DNA from: Muribaculum sp.
Lineage (GTDB): Bacteria; Bacteroidota; Bacteroidia; Bacteroidales; Muribaculaceae
Assembly (NCBI GenBank): GCA_009775095.1
Contig: VSOZ01000007.1
Location: 71,470-135,469 of the forward strand
DNA length: 64,000 nt
Reading direction: 5' to 3'
Part shown: in pieces, positions 25,201 to 32,547 of the stretch
How positions within the stretch are numbered: position 1 is the stretch's first letter
Layout: the number at the start of each line of letters is the position of its first letter
Notes under the pieces: model-generated
What the model was told of the DNA's origin: nothing
Databases searched by the model: none
Seen by the model: only the letters and a program-made list of their open reading frames with translations
Position numbers and translations under genes: made by a program

Positions 25201-27301
25201 GGATATCACTTCATGGAATGAAGATTACTTGGTGCGCGATTTATCGCTTGCGTGCATGAAATGCGGTCGTCACGATGATGCTATCCGGTATGCCGCCGAG
25301 CGCATAGACATGCATGACGCGAAAAATACGCCTGCAAGTACCATGTCGCACCTTTATAACACGCTTGGAGTGAGATATTCCGCTAAGGTATGGACTGTTG
25401 AGGGTAAGGAGCGTACCGATATCAGGAACAAGGTGCTGTCATGCTTTCAAAAGGCATCGGAGTATGCCCCCGATGATCGGATTATAAGGCTTAACATAGC
25501 ATCGATACGTAATGACCTGTATCTCGACGGACATCTGACCGATGATGAAATGCGTCGCTCGATTGCCGAAGTTGAGGAAATATATAAGGCCGCCGGAGAC
25601 GATAACGACAATGACGCGTATAATACTGCCGCTCCGATTCTTGCTACGTCATATAATGCTCTCGGTGAATGGAATAAACTGGTAACATTGCTTGATGCTA
25701 ATTCTTCATTAAACCTGTTGAATGAGAAAGAACGTCATAGAGCATACATATTATGTAGTATACCGGAAAAGCGTTCGGACGTAGTGACAAAGTACGTAAA
25801 CGTATTGATTGCTTACGGTATCAATCGGTATATAGATGAAATAATCGTACGCATCAGTGATTTTGACATTGTCGATGATGTCATAAATGCCGTCCCCGAG
25901 CGGTTCGATTCATTCGCTTATTACGAAAACTGTATATCGGCGTTGCATTACATAGGCCGTTGTCTCGATTGCACACCGGCTTTGGAGCGTTCACATGCAT
26001 TGCTTGTCGTTTATATGAAAGCGCGCGATTCAATAACCGAGCGATTTGAGAATATTGCCTCGGATTATTGCAAGGCCGAAGGCCGTCAGTATAATGACGG
26101 TGATATAAAAAACGGTATCGAACGTCTGCGTCACATTTATATCAATGAGGTGGGCTCAGCCGAAGAACTTAAACTCAAGGAATTGCGATATACATCATTA
26201 AGCGGCCTGAGAGATAAGGGAAAAATGTCGGAATTTATAGATGCCATCAGTTCAAGTCCATATTGCGACAGCATAGTCGAAACTATACTTAGCAGGGTGT
26301 ATGAGGATAAAGATGAATGGTTGCATGTGACTGAATTTATTGTCCCGCTTATTCCGTTGCTTAAAGAAGGCACGGCGTCGGAAAATACCCGCGAAATGGC
26401 AAAATATCTTCTTGACGAAGTATCCGGGGATGAAGAATGCAAAAGCATGTCGTCGGAACTGGTCAAAATATATAATGAGCTCGATATGAGTCTTAATTGT
26501 ATCGTGGTAATCAATCATATCTCTGCGGTAGAGAATAAACAAGGTATTGACACGGCTCTAAAATTATATGAGGAGTGCTACATGGACTCGGTTGAGGGGC
26601 TTGACCTCTATTATGCAGTTAAATTGCGTAGGGCAAAGCATAATGAGCGGGCTATGGAGATAGTTGACCGATATGTTGACATCGATGATGAAGCTCAGCC
26701 TTATTGGATTACCGAGAAGATGCGTTTGTGCCGCAATATGGGGCTTTTTAATGAAGCATTGACCTGCTACCGACGCCTTAAAAATATTCCGGGAGGACTT
26801 GAGTGTGCGGGTGTAAATCTTTGGATGGTGGCATCGGTCCTCACTTATGCCGGCTGTCATGAAGAGGCGTTGGCTATACTTGAAAAAGAGATGAAGAAAT
26901 ATGACTATTGCAGCGGTGGAGAAGATGAGAGTGGCCGTTACGATGATTTTGAAAATGACAGTAACGCATATCCCTTGAAGGATATATTCCCGGCTAAAGA
27001 TGAATTGGACTTCTTTTTCTCGATACTGTTGAAGAGTGTCATATATTTCCGTATGGGCAATGAGCGTCTTGGATATGAAGTTTTCAAAAAATGGGAGGAG
27101 AAGGCCGCACAGTTTGAGTCTTCCGGTCATGAGGAGGTGCCTATGCTTGCGCTTCGTGAGATAGAGCTTGCCCGACTTGAAAAGCGCAAAGGCAATCAAG
27201 ATGCAGCTACGCGCCATGTCGAGCATGCTCGTATTCTCACATCGTATAATCCTCAACTTTCATTCCCTTCTGCAGCTCTTGGTGAATATCTGCGTGAATG
27301 A
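22220..27301 (+). CDS. DUF4062-STAND NTPase with long helical-repeat tail
   Basis: Single 1693-residue protein. Residues 10-140 form a DUF4062 domain: IRVFLSSTFADMQGERDYL, LDLRWGITEEEA, FFIGLIGGRYGWIP and SITEMEMQYGVL, the same blocks seen at the N-terminus of animal TEP1/NPHP3/NWD1-type NTPases. A NACHT/STAND-like NTPase follows, with P-loop FESGWGKS (K265, S266; the usual first Gly is Phe259) and Walker B FMWILDGVD (D352, D355). From about residue 580 to the end the protein is helical, with TPR-like units. STAND proteins use such tails to sense a trigger and the N-terminal domain as effector. No signal peptide or membrane segment. It stands alone between a terminator and a convergent gene. 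A defence role is inference. Confidence 0.85.
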   Translation: MYTAITASRDIRVFLSSTFADMQGERDYLVKKNFPAIKRECLRRNVEFTVLDLRWGITEEEAKSGRVMEICMDEISRTRPFFIGLIGGRYGWIPENDGSAVNERLLQRYPHIREGVSAGKSITEMEMQYGVLDYPEKTYSHFFIRSLRTVPKRFRDKRGSIEAQKREHLKDTVRKAAAEGRCSVSDYSSLKELGRKVTEALMTTVDALYPVDEKLSHMDLVMSAHDKAVDRLRRVYIPRESNTDCARMADSSSLLTLDFESGWGKSAWIANTWPDKRIKLSRQKEIPVIHTMIGGEIDSAEMCRRALAYELGRRFDGITVPDLNLPRDKTVDLKNVIKQLPSDKGDFMWILDGVDKITVDVDRQLIWCKELFPSAIPHLMVTGSDREQIRHIGSELINDTIDVQDILLHPLGESQKMALTAAYLRNFAKGLTASQRASIANDPEMSSPGVLRIFLNELLQYGVYENLDGFMAGYLDAPDMPSFIDRVLCRIDSDFDPRLVSKLFNILMLSRYGLYEEDIMSSLGLKPVEWAALYDAVSDFLELKQGRISVVAGMKADVIVSHYPVTDKEIRQLRTAILRLSQARYKIDMKGAVKSMDWSDRIIYVMTYVISRSRIIDIKDTTLMRRISMALAEIVMQLIGLKRYNKALFYFKHFRFICFQEYKFDIFQEMGNFNDANVSLSGLFDTLDVIYSCLIDKSILGFHRDIIRIYGQPGDMERCRRKIKFAPLARKTRQRLLDFWDNKNEERKFIDLWDEKDDIIDYLYEMALNINDLFTSTTGISDINAKILRTLDRELQKEDADEEINCHMYLIAAVSAARMDNGRDVAVRYLDLINKNNTSRLPVIAFANLYADCLIDDRRSRFDDDFDDFCDFVSDSVASNTSIKLMQKWAEALKMGITDNADAVKKLVIECIDGERAGIIQQYTAYNIGFILYNVKFYECALVAFDTYFESGAETPAHKLTHSYWGAEAAYKIERYDRAASLYETSLELLRANKDITSWNEDYLVRDLSLACMKCGRHDDAIRYAAERIDMHDAKNTPASTMSHLYNTLGVRYSAKVWTVEGKERTDIRNKVLSCFQKASEYAPDDRIIRLNIASIRNDLYLDGHLTDDEMRRSIAEVEEIYKAAGDDNDNDAYNTAAPILATSYNALGEWNKLVTLLDANSSLNLLNEKERHRAYILCSIPEKRSDVVTKYVNVLIAYGINRYIDEIIVRISDFDIVDDVINAVPERFDSFAYYENCISALHYIGRCLDCTPALERSHALLVVYMKARDSITERFENIASDYCKAEGRQYNDGDIKNGIERLRHIYINEVGSAEELKLKELRYTSLSGLRDKGKMSEFIDAISSSPYCDSIVETILSRVYEDKDEWLHVTEFIVPLIPLLKEGTASENTREMAKYLLDEVSGDEECKSMSSELVKIYNELDMSLNCIVVINHISAVENKQGIDTALKLYEECYMDSVEGLDLYYAVKLRRAKHNERAMEIVDRYVDIDDEAQPYWITEKMRLCRNMGLFNEALTCYRRLKNIPGGLECAGVNLWMVASVLTYAGCHEEALAILEKEMKKYDYCSGGEDESGRYDDFENDSNAYPLKDIFPAKDELDFFFSILLKSVIYFRMGNERLGYEVFKKWEEKAAQFESSGHEEVPMLALREIELARLEKRKGNQDAATRHVEHARILTSYNPQLSFPSAALGEYLRE

Positions 27302-27312
27302 GCGATATTGGA

Positions 27313-28710
27313 TTACCGGTTGTCGGAGCGGAAAGAGGAGGCGGGGAGGCCCCAGAAGTTGTAGAGGGAGCCGTGAACGTAGTCCTTGAAGCCGTAGCGT
27401 ACGGCTACAGGGCGGGGCACTTCGGGGCTGGTGACGATGACCGTCTGCTTTCCGTTGCCGAAGTAAGCGTTGGCCGGATGAAACACCCCGTCCTCGCCGG
27501 CCACTTCAAAGCCGGTCAACGGTTGTCCGAATGAAGTCAGGCCTTTGCCGACACCATTAAAACTTACGGTCATCTTGTCGCCGTCGGCTACGGCCGATTT
27601 GTATACGGGTCCTTCGGCGGGGAAGCCCTTCAGCCCGTAGGTCTTAGACAGGGCCATGTAGGCGAAGCGGTTGCCGACGGTCTGTTTTTCCATCGGATGT
27701 ATTGTTACGGAGTCTCCTACGTCGAGCAGTACTATCATTCCCGACGAAGGTATGAGCTCCTTGCATTTCAGTTGCGCTTCACGCAGATATGCCGAGTTCT
27801 CGCCTTTGCCGTCGCCCTTGTTGTAGTTGTACGGAGCTATCTGGGCGTAATAGAACGGAAATTCCCCCGAGTCGAAGCGCTTGCGCCAGTCGGCTACCAT
27901 GGCGGGCAGCAGCTTCGTATAATGGTCGGGTGCATCGACATTGGCCTCACCTTGATACCACAGGACGCCCTTGATGCCGTATCCCGCCACCGGAGCCAAC
28001 ATGCCGTTGTAGAGTATGCATTGGTCGTGTACTTCAGGTACGCCGATATATGGCGCCACGCTCTCCGCGCTCATCCACGCTTCGACTCTCGACCCGCCGT
28101 AGCTTGTATGGATTATGCCTACGGGTATGTGAAGCACGTCATTCAGTTTCCGGGCAAAGAAGTAGGCGGCGGCTGAGAATCCGGGCACGGTAGCAGGCGA
28201 GGCTTCTTCCCATTGTCCTGTGCAGTTGGTCTGTGGCTCGGAAATGAGTTTGTGGCCGACGGTAAACATTCTTATATCGGGATTTCCCGACGTCACCGTG
28301 GCGTCCAGCGCTCCTATCACCGGGTCGCCGTATTGGGCGTCAATGCGCATGTCCATGTTTGACTGGCCTGAGCATAGCCATACTTCGCCAAGCAGCACGT
28401 TGTTTATATTCACTTGGCTGTCGCTGTCGTTTATGTTGACGGTATAGGGGCCGCCGAAGGTGTCTGTGCTGACTTTAAGTCTCCACCGGCCTTCAGAGTC
28501 GGGGTGTGTGGTGTATGTACTGTCGTTCCAAGATGTTTTGACGGTTATCTGTCCTGACTTTCTGTCGGTTGTACCCCAAAGTGCCGCCCGGCTCTGTTGC
28601 TGAAGCACCATGCCGTCGGAAAATATGGCGGGCAATGTTATCTTGGCTTCGGAAACGGTGGGCGACAGTGCTATTAGTACGGCCGCGGATATTTTAAAAA
28701 ATCTGTTCAT
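27313..28710 (-). CDS. Sialate O-acetylesterase-like SGNH hydrolase
   Basis: 465-residue secreted esterase with signal peptide (cleavage near SEA, residue 22). It removes O-acetyl groups from sialic acids or other glycans. The nucleophile serine is S117 in LCSGQSNMDM, the SGNH glycine block is HTSYGGSRVEAWMS, and the Asp/His pair is near DVGDSVTIHPMEKQTVGNRFA. N-terminal residues 25-105 form a beta domain (LPAIFSDGMVLQQ) typical of the family. It follows the GH2 gene by 12 bp on the same strand, so the two enzymes are probably made together for glycan trimming. Confidence 0.88.
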   Translation of the reverse strand: MNRFFKISAAVLIALSPTVSEAKITLPAIFSDGMVLQQQSRAALWGTTDRKSGQITVKTSWNDSTYTTHPDSEGRWRLKVSTDTFGGPYTVNINDSDSQVNINNVLLGEVWLCSGQSNMDMRIDAQYGDPVIGALDATVTSGNPDIRMFTVGHKLISEPQTNCTGQWEEASPATVPGFSAAAYFFARKLNDVLHIPVGIIHTSYGGSRVEAWMSAESVAPYIGVPEVHDQCILYNGMLAPVAGYGIKGVLWYQGEANVDAPDHYTKLLPAMVADWRKRFDSGEFPFYYAQIAPYNYNKGDGKGENSAYLREAQLKCKELIPSSGMIVLLDVGDSVTIHPMEKQTVGNRFAYMALSKTYGLKGFPAEGPVYKSAVADGDKMTVSFNGVGKGLTSFGQPLTGFEVAGEDGVFHPANAYFGNGKQTVIVTSPEVPRPVAVRYGFKDYVHGSLYNFWGLPASSFRSDNR

Positions 28711-28722
28711 GGTTAAGTCGGT

Positions 28723-31700
28723 TTATTTGGATGTATCTATGAGTTCATTGATCAGGTTTACGAGGAGTCGGCCGGCGATGGGGTCTGTGGGCGCTTTTTC
28801 GGTGCACATGGTCGACACTATGGCATCGCCCTTGCCTTCGCGTATGCCGAGCAGAGTTAGTCCGCGCATCGATTCGATGCGTTCGAGTCTGTCCTCCGGT
28901 TTGCCGCCGTCGATGTAGGCATGTATTTTCATCTGGCTTGCCAGTTCGGTGACATTCTCATGTCGCACCGCTTTGAGTGCGGCGTTGCACGCCAGCGGTA
29001 TCTCGCGGCGATTGTTGTTGAAGTATCGTAGTTCGAGTACGTCGATGTTGTCAAAAACGCCGGCGTCGGGGCGCTCCATGACGGCTATATCGCCCTCGGT
29101 GGGTATTATCCATCCTGTTATGTATTCAGGGTATACTTTATGTGCGGCTTCTTTGCTATCGAGCATCAGCAGCTTGCCGCCGGCCGACTGGTAGGCTCGC
29201 AGCGCGGCGGCTTCGGCGTCCGTGCACTCCGTAAGTCCTGATATTATGCACAATGCCGGTTTGTGCTTCGACTTCTGCAGTTCGCTTACCGATGCTATCG
29301 GCGTTGTCGCTATGCCGAGTTGTGCGAGTATATCCGTCATGCCGTTTTTGTCGAATATCAGAATCGGGTTGCGCTTGTCGGTCTGCACTTTGCCGGTGTT
29401 CCAACCTTTTCGTGCGAGCAGTAGGTCATACTCGTTTTCCGACAGTATCGAGTCGCTGCCTGCAAGTCTTAGTTTCAGCTTTGCCTTGACCTTGTCGGTC
29501 GGCAATACCTCCGGTAGAGTTATGTCGGGAGTGATGTGGCGCCGGCCGTAGTAAGGCACTTCGGGAAAAGCCTCCTTGCCGTGTGCGAGGGTTTGGTCGG
29601 CTTCGTCCGCTATGCGCCACTCGAGGGTTGTGGCGGGAAGGTCACGACCCTGTTCGTCGTCATTGACCGTATATATGCGTACGGGGAGTCGCTCTCCGGC
29701 GTACAGATTGCGCCCCCAAAGCTCCGCACTTACAAGCACCGGCTGTAGCGCGCGTTTAAGTGCGTGGTATGTAGGCCACGGGGTGATGGCTTTGTGGTCA
29801 TAACACTGGCGGAACCAAGTCATGTAGGCGAAGTGCATGATGCCCGACACCTCGTCGCCTGTGCGACGCAGGGCTTCGGCAAGTTCGCCTGTAATGAATG
29901 ACTGTACTTTCAGGAATGAGGCGGGGTCGGCCCAATCATACGCCTCGTAACCGATAAGCGTATAAGGATTCTGATGGATAAGCTGATAAGAGCGGGTGGG
30001 ATGGCCGGTCTCGCCGTTGGGATAACCTGTGCTCATCTCCTGACTTATAAGCGGTCGGCCCGGGGTCTTGAACTGCTGCTGAAACTCTCCGTTGAAGAAG
30101 CGGAAGAGCGAGAAGTCATACCAGTTGTAGTAAGCGTGGTTGTCGTCTATGTCGCCGTCATCGACTGTCGCCATGAAGTCGGGCCCGAAACGATTCAGCC
30201 CGCTGCGGCGTATGTAGTTGGAGTCGAAACTTACGGGGCGCGTGGGGTCCAGTGTGCGCATGCGTTTCACTACGTCCGATATTATGCGGAATTTCTGCAT
30301 GGCCCGCTCCTTGTCGGCGTCAAGGTCGTAAAATTTCATTTCGTTATTTACGGTCCATAGCATCAATGACGGATGGTTTTTGTATTTGTTCATTACATTC
30401 AGCCACTCGTCGGCCCATAATTCGAGCACACCTTTGTCGGGTATCGGGGTGGAGTGTATCATGAGCCATGACCATGTGCCCTCGAAGCTGACTGCTATGC
30501 CGTTGCGGTCGGCGGCCGACATCCACAGCTCGTTCCACGGTGTTGTGTGGGTGCGGGTCGAGTTGACATTGCCTTTGCGCATGAGCTGCATGAACGTGTC
30601 GGCCAGTTCCTTGTCATTGGGGCAAATGGCAAAGGGTATGTGATTGCCTCCGCGTAGCCAATAGCGGCGTCCGTTCAGATACAGAAATCCGTCGTCGCGT
30701 GCCTCGAAAGTACGGAAGCCCGATGTTATGGTTGTGCGGTCTATCTCTTTTTTTAGGTCATTGGAGACGAGCCTGAACGTGAAGTCGTAAAGGTTGGGGG
30801 TGGCGGGCTCCCAGAGCTTCGGGTTCAGTCGGTCAACGTTGTATGTGTATGTGGCCTTTTGCCCCGCTCCGAGTGAGAGCTCGGTGTGCAGCGGACCGCT
30901 GTACAGTGTGTCAAGGCTCTGTCGGTCAATAATATCGGCCATGACTGCAAACTTACGTTTTTTGCCCGAGCCGTTGTTTTTGACTGTGATGTCAAATGTG
31001 GCTCCGTCGAGAGTCGGTTTTATAAATACATCTTCGACTTTAAGCGGGTCGCTTACTGTGAGTTTGACCGGTTGCCATATGCCGGCGGGGTTGTCGCCGT
31101 AAAATCCGTGGGGTATGTCGGTGAGCACCGCCTTATTGGCCTGTGCGTCATCTTTGTTGTCCTCTACATCCTTGCGCACCGAGGAGTAATAATTCTCCAT
31201 AGCATCGCTTGTCTGTGCGGCTGTGTCATTTATGTCGCGAGTCACTTTTACGGCTATTAGATTGCTGCCGGGGTGGAGGTATCTTGTGGCATCCAGCACA
31301 ATTTCGCCGAACATGCCCACATGGGTTGCCGCCTGACGGCCGTTTATGTAGATTTCGGCGGTTTTGGACACCGCATCAAAGGTGAGTGTCATCAGCCGGC
31401 CCTTCACGTCGTCAGGCAGTTCGAGCCATTGGCGATACCAAGCGGCTCCTGTACGTCGATAGTCGAATGTGTAGTTTTCGCAGCGGTCGGCCTCGCGTTG
31501 GTAGTATGTGTCGCTTACCCCTTTGTGCTGTTGTCCGCGCGGCGAGGGCATAGTCTCGCCATGTAGCCATATGCGTATCGGATTCCAGAAGTTCGGCACG
31601 GTCATTACATGCCAGTTGCTGTCATCGGTGTCGGGTGAGGCGGCTGATGACTGGTCGGCGCATTCGTAAGAGGGCATGAACAGCCATTCGCCGTCGAGCG

Positions 31701-32442
31701 ATATATCGGTGCGGCTGCCGTGCAGTTTGTCAGCTTTTATAGGAGTGTAGGCGGCGCGCTGCTCTCGGCGCATAGCTTCTTTCTGTCCGGGGGTGAGGCG
31801 TTGGGTGTACTCCGTATCGGCTACTCCGTCCAATGCATTGTCGGCCAACGGCGTTATGGCAAGGTCGTCAAACTCTGTCTCTATCCACGCGCCGCCAAGC
31901 GATACTTCACCCGACGGAACAAGCGCTTCGCCATTAGGGTCGGTCACGTCGATATAGGGAAGCGGTTCGTCGCCTACAAACACACGTATGCGGTTGCCGC
32001 ATACTTCTACACGCATTTTGTACCATTCACCCGGTACCGGATGAAAATTCAGCGGGCGTACACCCATAAACTCATCGGTGCCCATGTAGCCGGTACGCAT
32101 CAGATACACGTCGTCCTGAAGACCTCCTTTTATACCGACCATGTATCGGTCAAAGCGGTTGCGGTTACGGAATCCGGCCCATATCTGCACTTGCCCGGCA
32201 TCTTGCGGAGCCCGTGCCTTGAATGAGAATGAGTAATTTTTCATGTCGGGCGTGCCGAACAGAGCGTAGGCGCCTTGTGAGCGAAACACTCCGTCAGATA
32301 CGCTGCATGAGCCGCGTCCTACTGTGGTAAGCGGTAGCGCGGAGTCTGAAAAGTCGTAATAATTGCTGTTATTGCCCGAAAAGGCAGTCTGTGCCGGCAA
32401 AAGTGCGGCGCAGGCCAATAAATACTTGATTGCCTGTGTCAT
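28723..32442 (-). CDS. Multidomain glycoside hydrolase family 2
   Basis: 1239-residue secreted enzyme with a signal peptide. Residues about 25-200 look like a LamG/3-keto-disaccharide-hydrolase type jelly roll (YSFSFKARAPQDAGQVQIWAGF). The GH2 core follows: sugar-binding domain (SLDGEWLFMP...WYRQWLELP), immunoglobulin-like domain, and TIM barrel with acid/base E701 (WTVNNEMKF) and nucleophile E802 (ISQEMSTGYP). The last 200 residues (ILIFDKNGMTDILAQLGI...LCIISGLTE) resemble a glutamine-amidotransferase-like Rossmann domain. Specificity is unknown. A -7 like TACCTTTG lies on the minus strand at 32479-32472. Confidence 0.88.
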   Translation of the reverse strand: MTQAIKYLLACAALLPAQTAFSGNNSNYYDFSDSALPLTTVGRGSCSVSDGVFRSQGAYALFGTPDMKNYSFSFKARAPQDAGQVQIWAGFRNRNRFDRYMVGIKGGLQDDVYLMRTGYMGTDEFMGVRPLNFHPVPGEWYKMRVEVCGNRIRVFVGDEPLPYIDVTDPNGEALVPSGEVSLGGAWIETEFDDLAITPLADNALDGVADTEYTQRLTPGQKEAMRREQRAAYTPIKADKLHGSRTDISLDGEWLFMPSYECADQSSAASPDTDDSNWHVMTVPNFWNPIRIWLHGETMPSPRGQQHKGVSDTYYQREADRCENYTFDYRRTGAAWYRQWLELPDDVKGRLMTLTFDAVSKTAEIYINGRQAATHVGMFGEIVLDATRYLHPGSNLIAVKVTRDINDTAAQTSDAMENYYSSVRKDVEDNKDDAQANKAVLTDIPHGFYGDNPAGIWQPVKLTVSDPLKVEDVFIKPTLDGATFDITVKNNGSGKKRKFAVMADIIDRQSLDTLYSGPLHTELSLGAGQKATYTYNVDRLNPKLWEPATPNLYDFTFRLVSNDLKKEIDRTTITSGFRTFEARDDGFLYLNGRRYWLRGGNHIPFAICPNDKELADTFMQLMRKGNVNSTRTHTTPWNELWMSAADRNGIAVSFEGTWSWLMIHSTPIPDKGVLELWADEWLNVMNKYKNHPSLMLWTVNNEMKFYDLDADKERAMQKFRIISDVVKRMRTLDPTRPVSFDSNYIRRSGLNRFGPDFMATVDDGDIDDNHAYYNWYDFSLFRFFNGEFQQQFKTPGRPLISQEMSTGYPNGETGHPTRSYQLIHQNPYTLIGYEAYDWADPASFLKVQSFITGELAEALRRTGDEVSGIMHFAYMTWFRQCYDHKAITPWPTYHALKRALQPVLVSAELWGRNLYAGERLPVRIYTVNDDEQGRDLPATTLEWRIADEADQTLAHGKEAFPEVPYYGRRHITPDITLPEVLPTDKVKAKLKLRLAGSDSILSENEYDLLLARKGWNTGKVQTDKRNPILIFDKNGMTDILAQLGIATTPIASVSELQKSKHKPALCIISGLTECTDAEAAALRAYQSAGGKLLMLDSKEAAHKVYPEYITGWIIPTEGDIAVMERPDAGVFDNIDVLELRYFNNNRREIPLACNAALKAVRHENVTELASQMKIHAYIDGGKPEDRLERIESMRGLTLLGIREGKGDAIVSTMCTEKAPTDPIAGRLLVNLINELIDTSK

Positions 32443-32547
32443 GAGGATATTAGGTTACATCGTTTACATGACAAAGGTAGTGCCGTGCGGTTAAATTAAT
32501 TATAACATGCCGCTTAATATCGACTTAATTTTGTATTACAATGTCGT

